39,444 nucleotides of DNA from an uncultured Flavobacteriaceae bacterium. Lineage in GTDB: Bacteria; Bacteroidota; Bacteroidia; Flavobacteriales; Flavobacteriaceae. Both the position numbers and the translations under genes were made by a program. The notes beneath the pieces were generated by a model. It saw only the letters and a program-made list of their open reading frames with translations. It did no database searches and had not been told where the DNA came from. Shown piece by piece: positions 25,282 through 34,116 of this stretch. Each line of letters begins with the position of its first letter. The first letter of the stretch is position 1. Location: contig CALIIC010000193.1 in assembly GCA_938020445.1 (NCBI GenBank), positions 1-39,444 on the forward strand, written 5' to 3'.

Positions 25282-26907
25282 CTACAGGGATATTTTTCCT
25301 GAATTCACTGCCGCGGCCATGATCAAGGCGTTGTATGCGTTGACGATTTTACCTGACTTTGATATCTTGTCCAAAGTGGCAGTGTTCGCGGCATCACCAC
25401 CAACCACCACTTTGGCTTTTGGTGACAACCCTGACTGCATTATTATTTTTTTCACCTGTGGAGCGGTCAATTTTGGATATTGTGAGCGAATTAGGGCGGC
25501 TACACCGGCTACGGCAGGAGCCGCCATAGAGGTTCCTCCATTAAATTCGTACTTATTTCCGGGAACGGTGGAATAGATTTTACCACCCGGGGCAAATACG
25601 TCTACGTTTTGATTTCCATAGTTGGAAAAACTGGCAACCATTTCAGAACCGTATTTAGGGTCTAGGGCACCTACCTCGATTACATTATCGGCAACTTCCT
25701 CACCACCATTTGGGCGATCATTGGGAAAGTTTGGGTTGCTCGCGTCGTCTATGTTGGCACCATCATTCCCAGCGGCATGCACAAATAGAACGTCTTTTGA
25801 AGCTGCATACTTAATCGCATCGTATACCCATTTGGCATTAGGGGAGAACGACTTCCCAAAACTACCGTTAATAATTTTGGCGCCGTTGTCTACGGCATAT
25901 CGGATGCCCAAGGCAATATCTTTATCGTACTCATCACCGTTCGGTACTGCACGAATACTCATTAAGGCCACATTGTTAGCGACCCCGTTGGCTCCTTTGC
26001 CGTTGTTACGCTCTGCGGCGACAATTCCTGCGACATGCGTTCCATGGCTTTCATCTTCATAATCGTTTTGAGGGCTGCCATCACCATATCCTCTATCATT
26101 GAAATCGTAGGGGTTGTCACCAACTTCCTTTCTACCGTCAAAGTCGACCTTTAAGTTGTAGTTCAATCGTTCGATCAGTCCTTTTCGGTCCCCATCGATG
26201 CTTTTCAGTACTTCAGGCATGGAATCACCATATTCGAACATTTGCGCGGCAATCGATTTGCTTTGCAAAAGTGATTGATCTTCGGTTTTGATGGCCGCTA
26301 CTTCTTTTTTGGTGTAGTCTTCTTTGCCTAAATGAGTGGTTAACGCCTTATGTGCATTTTCAATGACCGGATACATTTGATCCAGTTGGTTTTTATACCC
26401 TAGGTACTTTTGGGTATCGGCATCTACTTTCGCCTTGGCTTTGGCTTGCGTGGCCGCATCTCCCAGTTTTAACCTAAGGATTCGGGTCGCCTCTAACTGT
26501 TCGTTGTAAGAAGGCCCTAAAAAGTCATAGCCATGAATATCATCTACGTACCCATTCCCATCATCGTCCTTGCCATTTCCTGGTTTTTCACCCTTGTTGG
26601 TCCATAGAACATTTTTGAGGTCTTCATGTTTCAGATCCATGCCAGAATCCAAAATAGCCACGATTACTTTTTGTCCTTTTTTACTCCCGATAATTTCGGC
26701 ATAGGCTTTGTCAACACTCATTCCCGGTATGGTATCGGATACCAAATCCAAATGCCCCCAATTTTCTTTTTCGACCTTGGTAAGGTCGGCTATTTTTAAG
26801 GGGTTGGTATCAATATTTTCGATGGGGGTAGATACGAGCGCGGTAGCGCCACAGCCCATCAAGAAAACTGATAAGAGCAAGGCAATCGATTTCGAAAATG
26901 TGGTCAT
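25282..26907 (-). CDS. S8-family subtilisin-like protease lipoprotein
   Basis: A 541-residue lipoprotein protease. Signal ALLLSVFLMGC with lipobox Cys19. The catalytic triad is Asp87 (AILDSGMD), His288 (SHGTHVAG) and Ser460 (GGTSMAAP), with the oxyanion Asn381 in AAGND. The Asp-to-His distance of about 200 residues is far longer than in secreted subtilisins (about 30). The insert (about 130-275) is rich in Lys/Ala/Glu helices (AATQAKAKAKVDADTQKYL) and holds an NPYDFNDRGYGDGSPQNDYEDE acidic stretch that could bind calcium. It starts 12 bases after the SMP-30-like lipoprotein gene. Substrate unknown; the protease is anchored and so acts at the cell surface or periplasm. Confidence 0.93.
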   Translation of the reverse strand: MTTFSKSIALLLSVFLMGCGATALVSTPIENIDTNPLKIADLTKVEKENWGHLDLVSDTIPGMSVDKAYAEIIGSKKGQKVIVAILDSGMDLKHEDLKNVLWTNKGEKPGNGKDDDGNGYVDDIHGYDFLGPSYNEQLEATRILRLKLGDAATQAKAKAKVDADTQKYLGYKNQLDQMYPVIENAHKALTTHLGKEDYTKKEVAAIKTEDQSLLQSKSIAAQMFEYGDSMPEVLKSIDGDRKGLIERLNYNLKVDFDGRKEVGDNPYDFNDRGYGDGSPQNDYEDESHGTHVAGIVAAERNNGKGANGVANNVALMSIRAVPNGDEYDKDIALGIRYAVDNGAKIINGSFGKSFSPNAKWVYDAIKYAASKDVLFVHAAGNDGANIDDASNPNFPNDRPNGGEEVADNVIEVGALDPKYGSEMVASFSNYGNQNVDVFAPGGKIYSTVPGNKYEFNGGTSMAAPAVAGVAALIRSQYPKLTAPQVKKIIMQSGLSPKAKVVVGGDAANTATLDKISKSGKIVNAYNALIMAAAVNSGKISL

Positions 26908-26919
26908 AGTATATATAGT

Positions 26920-27825
26920 TTAATGTATTTTAGTATAAGAAGCGCCAGGATACAAGGCTTCAAAATATTCCAAACAACCTCGATCTGCCATGGTGACATA
27001 GCAGGTTGTTCCTTTTTCACCCCCAAAGGTAATATTTGAGGGCTTTTTTCCTAGCAGGCGTACTTCTTTTAATATTTCACCCTTGGGCGAGACAATTACC
27101 ACGGTACCTTTGTCGTAACGCGTAATGTATAAATTACCTTTCATATCACAACGCATTCCATCAAGTCCAAAATCTGGGAAGGAAAGGAACCGCGTTTTGT
27201 TGGAGATCCGATTGTTTGCATCAATGGTGTATCGCCAAACGTTTCGCTGTACCGACTCGTTGACATATAAGAATTTCCCGTCGGGACTTACTTCTACTCC
27301 ATTGGTCGTGCCCATATGCTCTTCTAAAAGGACTATTTTTTTATCTGATCCAACCTGCCAAAGGCGGCCCGTACTTTTTGCCCAATTAGGATCACTGAGG
27401 TAAATAATACCATTTGGCGCAATCGCTAAATCGTTAGGCTGACTCATATCCGGGTTGTGTGCCCAAACGGTTGGGTTCTTACTTCCTTTTTCAACCTTGT
27501 AAACGTTATGGCCCACATAGTCTGCAATGTACATATGACCCTCCTTATCAAAACGAATGCCATTCCCGATACTTTTACCTGGGAGTTTCAGAAAGGTACT
27601 TGCATTTCCTTCAGCATCTACAACACCCACGGTACCTTCTTCCTTATAGTTAACGGCGTATACATTTCCTTGGGAATCTACAGCGGGGCCCTCAATACCT
27701 TTTGTAAAAGAAAAAACAGGGGTAAAATCTCGGCTGACACCCTTTTGAGTCTTGCAGGAATAAAAGAGCAAACAGGCAAATAAACCAACAGGTATTTTCT
27801 TAGATAAAAGACTAGAACAACTCAT
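26920..27825 (-). CDS. SMP-30/gluconolactonase-like beta-propeller lipoprotein
   Basis: A six-bladed propeller of about 301 residues with repeated blades (GNVYAVNYKEEGT, GHMYIADYVGHN, GIIYLSDPNWAKS, KFLYVNESVQRN, GNLYITRYDKGT). The signal IPVGLFACLLFYSC ends in a lipobox Cys, so it is outside the cytoplasm. Metal-type residues match the SMP-30 pattern: Glu in GIEGPAVDSQG, Asn in QPNDLAIAPNG and NGVEVSPDG, Asp in DGMRCDMKGN. I chose the ATG at 27825; an ATG at 27843 is also in frame and would lengthen the overlap with the upstream MBL gene (stop at 27812) from 14 to 32 bases. Likely a lactonase or esterase-like enzyme. Substrate unknown. Confidence 0.82.
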   Translation of the reverse strand: MSCSSLLSKKIPVGLFACLLFYSCKTQKGVSRDFTPVFSFTKGIEGPAVDSQGNVYAVNYKEEGTVGVVDAEGNASTFLKLPGKSIGNGIRFDKEGHMYIADYVGHNVYKVEKGSKNPTVWAHNPDMSQPNDLAIAPNGIIYLSDPNWAKSTGRLWQVGSDKKIVLLEEHMGTTNGVEVSPDGKFLYVNESVQRNVWRYTIDANNRISNKTRFLSFPDFGLDGMRCDMKGNLYITRYDKGTVVIVSPKGEILKEVRLLGKKPSNITFGGEKGTTCYVTMADRGCLEYFEALYPGASYTKIH

Positions 27826-28669
27826 TAAATGTATAGGTTTCATTCAGCCGCGCCCCTTTTTCGGTGGACTTTAAGCTGCAAATTTCGTTGTGGGCATCGT
27901 GTTCGAAGAACAGGTAATAATCGTTTTGCAAAGCGTTGTTCAAAAATACCCTTTTCTCGGTTAGTGTTACTAACGGACGGGTATCATACCCCATTACATA
28001 TGGCACCGGAATATGGCCTACGGTAGGAATCAAATCGGCAACAAACACCAGTGTTTTTCCTTTGTATTGAATTTGGGGCAGCATCTGTTTTTCGGTGTGA
28101 CCATCTACAAAATGGATGCCAAACCCCAGTTCAGCGTTTTCAATAAAGCCGCTGCCTTCCTGATTTATAAAATGCAACTGGCCACTTTCTTGCATTGGTA
28201 AAAGGTTCTCTTTTAAAAAAGAGGCTTTTTCCCTTGAGTTTGGGTTAGTGGCCCATTCCCAATGGGCTTTATTTGTCCAGAAGCGGGCATTTTTAAAGGC
28301 AGGTTCAAAGCCAGTGCGGTCTTTGTTCCATTGCACGCTTCCCCCGCAATGGTCGAAATGTAGGTGGGTCATGAAAACATCGGTAATGTCATCTCTATGA
28401 AAACCAAACTTCGCCAAAGAACGGTCTATGGTGTGGTCGCCCCAAAGCGAATAATATCCAAAGAACTTATCAGATTGCTTGTTTCCCATTCCGGTATCTA
28501 TCAATATGAGCTTACCGCCATCTTCTATCAAAAGGCTTCTGGCGGCAATATCGATTTGATTATTCGCATCGGCCGGATTTGTTCTTTGCCATATGGTTTT
28601 TGGCACAACACCGAACATTGCGCCCCCATCTAATTTAAAGTTTCCGGTTTCTATGGGATAAAGATTCAT
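27812..28669 (-). CDS. MBL-fold metallo-hydrolase (lactonase-like)
   Basis: A 285-residue cytoplasmic metallo-beta-lactamase-fold enzyme. The metal motif THLHFDHCGG is complete (His102, His104, Asp106, His107). A third ligand is probably the His in VDGHTEKQ, then Asp in VADLIPT and His in EHDAHNEIC. The IDTGMG segment near residue 58 and the overall order resemble N-acyl-homoserine lactonase-type members, though many relatives hydrolyse other esters or lactones. The ATG at 28669 is overlapped by the stop of a short open frame upstream (see 28666-28860). Its 3' end overlaps the SMP-30-like gene. First clear gene of the proteolysis-linked cluster. Confidence 0.88.
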   Translation of the reverse strand: MNLYPIETGNFKLDGGAMFGVVPKTIWQRTNPADANNQIDIAARSLLIEDGGKLILIDTGMGNKQSDKFFGYYSLWGDHTIDRSLAKFGFHRDDITDVFMTHLHFDHCGGSVQWNKDRTGFEPAFKNARFWTNKAHWEWATNPNSREKASFLKENLLPMQESGQLHFINQEGSGFIENAELGFGIHFVDGHTEKQMLPQIQYKGKTLVFVADLIPTVGHIPVPYVMGYDTRPLVTLTEKRVFLNNALQNDYYLFFEHDAHNEICSLKSTEKGARLNETYTFNELF

Positions 28670-28860
28670 TCAAGTTTAATAAGATTCCACAAAATAAGAA
28701 AACCAACAGTTATAACACCTTTGATTTCAGGTTTTTTAACAGTCTGGTGAACCGTCTCAAGGTCTTGAACAATTTGTGTCAATTGTTTTCTAAAATAGTT
28801 ACTCGAAGAAAAGGTTTTAAACGGCCCGATTTCTATTTGCGGTTCTATGGGTTGGAGCTT
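28666..28860 (-). other. short open frame without ATG, ending in an ATGA overlap with the MBL gene
   Basis: The minus strand is open for 64 codons from just after a stop at 28861-28863 to TGA at 28666-28668, which overlaps the MBL start as ATGA. It has no ATG or GTG; the only usual start is TTG at 28782, giving 38 residues that end in a hydrophobic stretch (VITVGFLILWNLI) plus a basic tail. It may be a small membrane peptide, the remnant of a longer gene, or chance. The rest of the 28670-28970 gap holds only the antiporter promoter. Confidence 0.25.
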
Positions 28861-28903
28861 TCAAGATAACACAATATTTAAGAGTCAGAATGAAGGCTTC
28901 TTT

Positions 28904-28935
28904 TTTGCAGGGAATCAATTAAAATAGTATTTTTC
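28904..28935 (+). promoter_or_regulatory. Bacteroidota-type promoter for the antiporter gene
   Basis: TTTG at 28904-28907 is followed after 20 bases by TATTTTTC at 28928-28935. This fits the TTTG, 19-21 bases, TAnnTTTG consensus with one mismatch (final C). Transcription would start around 28942, about 30 bases before the ATG at 28971. Confidence 0.45.
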
Positions 28936-28970
28936 AAAAGATGGTTTAACTTCAAATAATAATGTAAAGG

Positions 28971-30818
28971 ATGGTCGAACTTGCTGGGATTATTATATTG
29001 GGTATTATAGCGCAGTGGGTTGCATGGCGATTAAAGTTACCTGCTATTTTACCTCTTATTTTAATTGGGCTGCTAGTAGGGCCATTGGCAACACTTTACA
29101 CCCAAGATGGGCTTAAGTTGATTGAACCCATTTGGAATGGAGAGAAGGGATTATTTCCCGGGGAGAGCCTCTACTATTTTGTTTCCCTGGCCATTAGCAT
29201 CATTCTGTTTGAAGGAGGTCTTACACTCAAACGTTCTGAGATACGCAACGTAGGACCAGTAATTACTAAATTGATTACGCTTGGAAGCTTGGTCACTTTC
29301 TTTGGTGCAAGTTTGGCCGCGCACTATATTTTTGGACTCAGCTGGCAAATTTCCTTTTTGTTCTCTGCCTTGATCATTGTCACCGGGCCTACTGTAATTA
29401 CTCCTATTCTTAGAAATATCCCCCTAAAGAAAGACGTTTCAGCTGTATTGAAATGGGAAGGAATTTTAATAGACCCCATCGGTGCCCTGGCGGCGGTTTT
29501 GGTATTTGAATTTATTAGTGTGGGAGAAGGGCAAGGATATACGCAAACTGCCCTTATAGAATTCGGGAAGATTTTACTATTTGGTTTTAGTTTTGGTTTT
29601 ACGTTCGCACACGCTCTTACCTTTGCCATCAAAAAGAATTTGGTGCCTCATTACCTACTCAATGTGGCGTCCCTATCGGTTGTGTTATTGGTTTTTGTAG
29701 TCTCGGATGTTTTTGCACATGAATCGGGGCTGCTCGCCGTGGTGGTAATGGGAATGGTGATGGGAAATACCGATTTGCCGAACATTAAGGAACTTCTTTA
29801 TTTTAAGGAATCACTGAGTATCCTATTGATATCCATTCTGTTTATTCTGTTATCTGCAAATATTAATCTTTCTGACTTGGAGCTGATTTACAATTGGAAA
29901 ACAGTCGGGTTATTTGCGGTGATTGTGTTTGTAATTCGCCCCATTGGTGTTTTCCTTAGCGCCTCAGGTTCTAATCTCAAGTTCAACGAAAAATTATTTA
30001 TAGGGTGGGTAGGCCCTCGCGGAATTGTAGCAGCAGGGATTGCCTCACTTTTTGGGTCTAAACTACTCTCAAAGGGGGAACCCGGTGCCGAGTACATTAC
30101 CCCTTTGGTTTTTATGATTGTCTTAGGTACCGTTTTGTTAAATGCTACTACAGCTCGCTTTTTTGCCAAGGTAATCGGGGTTTTCCTTACAAAATCGGAA
30201 GGGATACTAATTGTTGGTGCTTCGAAGGTCTCTCGACTTATTGGAGACTATTTACAAAAGAACAACCGCCATGTGGTTTTGATAGATAATAACAGAACAA
30301 ATGTGGAAAAGGCAAAAAGCTTGGGATTGGAAGCACTGTCGGCCAACATTTATTCTGACAACCTTTCCGATAATATAGAGTTAAATGATGTGGGTTATCT
30401 CATGGCACTTACTGGAAATCCCGATATCAATCAGTTCGCTATTAACCGCTTCAAAGATCAATTTGGGGAAAATGGGTCTTTTCGTTTGGTAAATACCGAT
30501 GAAATGAACGATCCGAAAAACAACCCTAAAGAAGGGCTGTTTTCACATACGGACGATTTTATAAAATTAATGGAAGTTACGAGGAAGTATCCTGCCATTA
30601 ATGAAATAGCGCTTAAGGATTCGGAACATTACAAATTATTGATCAAACGTACCGAGACTGATGACGATATCATTCCTATTTTCCTAAAGACGGCGGATCA
30701 GGATCTTAAAATAATCTCCTCTTTTGGTAAAGATATTGAAAATGATATGGAGGGAGCCAAGTTGGTCTATTTGGGGAAAGTCTTTGATGTAGAGGAAGCA
30801 ATAGTACCAATGAAATAA
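28971..30818 (+). CDS. CPA1-type cation:proton antiporter with TrkA-N domain
   Basis: A 615-residue inner-membrane antiporter. About residues 1-400 hold roughly twelve hydrophobic helices, including ILFEGGLTLKRSEIR and ALIIVTGPTVITPILR, which match the conserved helices of NhaP-type exchangers; GPRGIVAAGIASLF is a further signature. A cytoplasmic TrkA-N (RCK) domain starts near 408 with ILIVGASKVSRLIGDYL and VVLIDNNRTNVEKAKSLG, so NAD(H) or a related ligand may gate it. A further 100-residue C-terminal segment follows. Exchanges Na+ or K+ for H+; the ion cannot be told. It is transcribed alone from a good promoter and converges with the next operon. ATG 28971. Confidence 0.92.
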   Translation: MVELAGIIILGIIAQWVAWRLKLPAILPLILIGLLVGPLATLYTQDGLKLIEPIWNGEKGLFPGESLYYFVSLAISIILFEGGLTLKRSEIRNVGPVITKLITLGSLVTFFGASLAAHYIFGLSWQISFLFSALIIVTGPTVITPILRNIPLKKDVSAVLKWEGILIDPIGALAAVLVFEFISVGEGQGYTQTALIEFGKILLFGFSFGFTFAHALTFAIKKNLVPHYLLNVASLSVVLLVFVVSDVFAHESGLLAVVVMGMVMGNTDLPNIKELLYFKESLSILLISILFILLSANINLSDLELIYNWKTVGLFAVIVFVIRPIGVFLSASGSNLKFNEKLFIGWVGPRGIVAAGIASLFGSKLLSKGEPGAEYITPLVFMIVLGTVLLNATTARFFAKVIGVFLTKSEGILIVGASKVSRLIGDYLQKNNRHVVLIDNNRTNVEKAKSLGLEALSANIYSDNLSDNIELNDVGYLMALTGNPDINQFAINRFKDQFGENGSFRLVNTDEMNDPKNNPKEGLFSHTDDFIKLMEVTRKYPAINEIALKDSEHYKLLIKRTETDDDIIPIFLKTADQDLKIISSFGKDIENDMEGAKLVYLGKVFDVEEAIVPMK

Positions 30819-30887
30819 TCGGCGTAGGTTGTTGCGGTTGCTAGGTGTATTTTGAATGAGAAATCACGAAGATGGCCTTGAGATGTG

Positions 30888-32546
30888 TCAAAAGAAAACA
30901 ACCAGTACCCAAGGGTTTTTATCTGGTGCTTTGAATGCAGGTCCAGATACTTTTCCAAATTGTTTTATGTTTCCGGTTTTTGGATCGTACCATTGATAAT
31001 TTCCATTTTCAGGGAGGCCTTTGATCGTAACTTCTCCACCTTCATTTAGATATGAAATGTATAGATTCCCTTCTTTGGCCAACAATGGTTTACCTTCGGC
31101 AAGGCCCCACTTTTTTTGAATATCGGTCAGGTCAAAATTATTGAGAACCTTACCAAGTAACCCTACGTAGGTGGCCCCTTCGAGATGCAAGGCCCCTTTC
31201 CAAGAAAGTGGTTGATCGGCCCAGGAGGTCCACCCTGTTTCATCGGGAGCAATTTTCCATTGCCAAAGGCCGGCAGCGCCATACACAACACCCATAGTTC
31301 CGCCATGCATCAACTGCATCCAAGCATCTTCGCCTTGCCACCATCCCAAACCGTTCTTGCCCGCGTTCATTCCTTCGTAGGTAGTCTCACCGTTGGCTAC
31401 TGCCTTCACAGGGAGGTTTTCATACATTTTTTCTACCTTATGGTACTGGTGTTCCGCGCCATGCCCCGTTTGTGTCCATTGAAAATCGAGCCATTGCTTT
31501 TCTTGGTGGGTTTTATTGTAATGCATACACCTTTTAGTAGGGTCGTTTACCGCCCATTCAGCAACATAATCGTCACATGGGTTGTAGTGAATGCCAACTG
31601 GCTGTTCATAGGCATCCCATTCTTGTAACATTTCGCCACTCTCCCTTACTCCAGGGTCGTTCCCGTCATGATCTGCAGCTATGAGCCATAGCGCGGGCCG
31701 ACTGCCATACCTTGCAAGCAGGTATTTGGTATATCGAACATACTCTTCTGGCTCAATTTGCGGTCCTAGAACTTGTTGCCCTTTCCACCCAAACCCATGA
31801 AAAACGGGTTGAAAAACTGGAACAATACCATGTTCTAGCAAGGTGTTTACCAACCTATCATAATAGTGAAAATAGGCAACGTCTATTTTGTTTATATGCC
31901 CGTTTTCTAAATCGGTGAAGGCTCTTTTAAAACCTTGGTCCGTATTGCGTTCGTTGGGGCCTTCGGCTTTCATGTCGGGCTGTAAAGTCATCATCAAGGC
32001 GGTATTGAAGCCTTTGTTTTGACGATCTTTTGCATAGGTAAGTACTTGTTCGTTTGTTGCCCTAAACGGGATAGCCCAAGGCGTGTCTGCTACTACGAGA
32101 AAAGATTTCCCCGAACGGTGCACAACGTTTCGATGGTCTTGAGACATATGAAGTAATCCATTTTTGATCAAGGAATCGTTCCCAGTATAAGGCGTCGATT
32201 CAAAGGCTCCTGACCGTTGATGCAAACCCGTATCATTTTTGTTACTTGCAAAAGAAACCCAGTTCCATACCCCTTCCGAATCGGGGGGACAAAAGCGCAC
32301 TTTCCAAGTGTTTTCACCATCCCAAAATGCTGGTCTTACCATGGTAATCCCTGCTTTATTACTGAAATGAAAGGAAACGTCTACGTCGGTATAGGGGTTG
32401 TCGTATGTAGTGTTGGATGTTATAACCGTTTCATACGTGGTCCATTGTGAGATCTTCGGTAACGATTGTGCACTCATAAAGACAAATGCCAGTGGCAATA
32501 GCCCTTGAAAAAGAGTGAGGAAAAACGGTTTTAGTATGCCCTTCAT
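30888..32546 (-). CDS. DUF5060/DUF4038 glycoside hydrolase (apiosidase-like, GH140-like)
   Basis: A 552-residue exported enzyme with a Sec signal (FVFMSAQSLP near 20-30). Domains: an N-terminal beta-sandwich of the DUF5060 type (about 30-120, with VSFHFSNKAGI and GENTWKVRFCP), a TIM barrel of the DUF4038 'apiosidase-like' type (about 125-460), and a C-terminal collagenase-linked beta domain (about 465-550). Likely catalytic acids are Asp292 (LIAADHDGN) and Glu387 (ANGETTYEG); their spacing resembles that of the characterised apiosidase of GH140. The family contains enzymes with other specificities, so apiose is not proven. Last gene of the operon starting at 36164. No SusC/D pair is nearby, which is unusual for a polysaccharide locus. 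Confidence 0.8.
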   Translation of the reverse strand: MKGILKPFFLTLFQGLLPLAFVFMSAQSLPKISQWTTYETVITSNTTYDNPYTDVDVSFHFSNKAGITMVRPAFWDGENTWKVRFCPPDSEGVWNWVSFASNKNDTGLHQRSGAFESTPYTGNDSLIKNGLLHMSQDHRNVVHRSGKSFLVVADTPWAIPFRATNEQVLTYAKDRQNKGFNTALMMTLQPDMKAEGPNERNTDQGFKRAFTDLENGHINKIDVAYFHYYDRLVNTLLEHGIVPVFQPVFHGFGWKGQQVLGPQIEPEEYVRYTKYLLARYGSRPALWLIAADHDGNDPGVRESGEMLQEWDAYEQPVGIHYNPCDDYVAEWAVNDPTKRCMHYNKTHQEKQWLDFQWTQTGHGAEHQYHKVEKMYENLPVKAVANGETTYEGMNAGKNGLGWWQGEDAWMQLMHGGTMGVVYGAAGLWQWKIAPDETGWTSWADQPLSWKGALHLEGATYVGLLGKVLNNFDLTDIQKKWGLAEGKPLLAKEGNLYISYLNEGGEVTIKGLPENGNYQWYDPKTGNIKQFGKVSGPAFKAPDKNPWVLVVFF

Positions 32547-32557
32547 AAGCTTGTTTT

Positions 32558-33508
32558 TTACAGCTGTGCAAGGTTAAAAATACACCCTTCGTCAGGTTCT
32601 TTACCTTCAAGTATGGCGAGTACATTTCTAACCGTTTGCAAGCACATTTGCCGATAGGTTGTAGCGGTTAGGCTTCCTATATGAGGTGTTATCAATGCTT
32701 TTGGATGTGCCACTAGGGGGTCATTCTTCCCTGGGGGTTCCGTTGCCAGTACATCGGCAGCAAAGCCAGAGATCAATTCGGTATCCAGCGCCTGAAACAA
32801 AGCTTGTTGATCAATGATTTTACCACGCGCAGTATTGATGAGCAATGGTTTTTTTTCCATTTTTTCAAAGGTGAAACAATCCAATAGGTTTTTTGTTTTT
32901 GGTGTTAAGGGAAGGTGAATACTGATGCAATTGGATTGTTTTAGCAAATCCTCAAAAGGTACAAAAGGGTACGGCACATTCTCCTTTTTTGCACTCCAGT
33001 AGATGACCTTCATTCCCAATACCGTTGCAATGGCAGCAACTTTTTTGCCAATGTTTCCTAGGCCCAGAATTCCCAAGGTCTTTCCGTTGACCTCATCTCC
33101 CTGGTACTTGTTTCGAGCGTTCCAATTCCCCTCCTTTGTTATAGAAATTGAGGAGTACAGATTGCGTTGCAAAAGAAGCAAAAGGGCAATGGTATGTTCT
33201 GCAATGGTGCTGGCATTCGAGTTAGGGGCATTGATTACTTTTATTCCTCGTATGGTGGCTTCTTTTAGGTCGATATTATCCAAGCCAACTCCACAACGTG
33301 CTATGATCCTAAGGTGGGGGCATTCGTCTAGCAAGGCAGTGTTTACTTGGCCCTTGCCCCGTGTAATAATTACATGAATATTATTTTCTGAAACCACATT
33401 CTTTTTAGTTTGTTCGGTAAACCCTTCGAAAAGTGTAATGTCCTGTGCCGCTGACAGCACTTTCATTGCGGCAGGGTGAATAGTTTCTAAAAGCAGAATG
33501 TTTTTCAC
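32558..33508 (-). CDS. D-isomer-specific 2-hydroxyacid dehydrogenase
   Basis: A 316-residue NAD(P)-dependent dehydrogenase of the phosphoglycerate/glyoxylate-reductase family. Nucleotide motif GLGNIG at 149-154; catalytic Arg228 (NTARG), Glu257 (ATEPP) and His276 (TPHIGS) are all in place. The start is GTG at 33508; the next in-frame ATG (codon 15) would remove the first beta-strand, so GTG is preferred. No ACT or other C-terminal domain, so it is the short form. In the operon it follows a VOC protein and precedes the glycoside hydrolase (11-base gap). Likely reduces or oxidises a 2-keto/2-hydroxy acid, for example glyoxylate, hydroxypyruvate or a sugar-derived keto acid. Substrate unknown. 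Confidence 0.9.
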   Translation of the reverse strand: MKNILLLETIHPAAMKVLSAAQDITLFEGFTEQTKKNVVSENNIHVIITRGKGQVNTALLDECPHLRIIARCGVGLDNIDLKEATIRGIKVINAPNSNASTIAEHTIALLLLLQRNLYSSISITKEGNWNARNKYQGDEVNGKTLGILGLGNIGKKVAAIATVLGMKVIYWSAKKENVPYPFVPFEDLLKQSNCISIHLPLTPKTKNLLDCFTFEKMEKKPLLINTARGKIIDQQALFQALDTELISGFAADVLATEPPGKNDPLVAHPKALITPHIGSLTATTYRQMCLQTVRNVLAILEGKEPDEGCIFNLAQL

Positions 33509-33545
33509 TGGTAATCAAATTGATTTGAAAAAGGCAAGCTCATTT

Positions 33546-34037
33546 TTAAGAGTCACCATGATAAAGGGTTGCATCTTTCGATTTGTAACCTCTAAAATCG
33601 TTGCGTCCCGACACATAGATTCCTTCTTTATAGAGCGCATCTTCAAAAATGGCTTGGTCAATTGGTGCTCCGGGAACCGAGGAAAGTTCAACTAAGTTTC
33701 CTGAAGGATCTCGCACAAAAAGTTGAATGGCCCCATCGGGCAATTGGCGAACGTTGCCCCATGGTTGAATATCGATTACGCCCAATGCTTTCATTCTAAA
33801 AAATAGCGTGTTGATGTCATCTACCTCTACACAAATATGTCCTCGAAAAGAATAGACATCGTCCCACTCGGTCAAATGCAGCTGTTGCTCTTCATTGAAC
33901 TTGAAAAAAGCGGTAGGATAATCAAAAAGAAATGCGGGAATGGGCTCAAGACCTAGTTCGTTTTCGTAAAACACACAGGCTTCTTCAAGATTACTTACTA
34001 CCAATGCCACATGATTTATTTTGGTCGCCTTTGCCAT
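33546..34037 (-). CDS. VOC-family (glyoxalase/dioxygenase-like) protein
   Basis: A 163-residue vicinal-oxygen-chelate protein. Probable metal ligands: His9 (NHVALVVS), a Glu after LHLTE, His in RGHICVEV, and Glu in NLVELSS. The sequence DPSGNLVEL is a family hallmark. A C-terminal tail of about 35 residues (IYVSGRNDFRGYKSKD) is longer than usual. It is not closely similar to the VOC protein at 12179-12565. Between the enolase-superfamily gene and the hydroxyacid dehydrogenase on the same strand, it is presumably part of the same pathway, perhaps a lyase or isomerase. Function otherwise unknown. ATG at 34037. Confidence 0.87.
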   Translation of the reverse strand: MAKATKINHVALVVSNLEEACVFYENELGLEPIPAFLFDYPTAFFKFNEEQQLHLTEWDDVYSFRGHICVEVDDINTLFFRMKALGVIDIQPWGNVRQLPDGAIQLFVRDPSGNLVELSSVPGAPIDQAIFEDALYKEGIYVSGRNDFRGYKSKDATLYHGDS

Positions 34038-34116
34038 ATCTTTTATTTTAGTCGATCATTGAATGTTACATTTCCGCTCTATACCTCTAATGCCTCGAGG
34101 ATCTTCCCGAGGTAGT

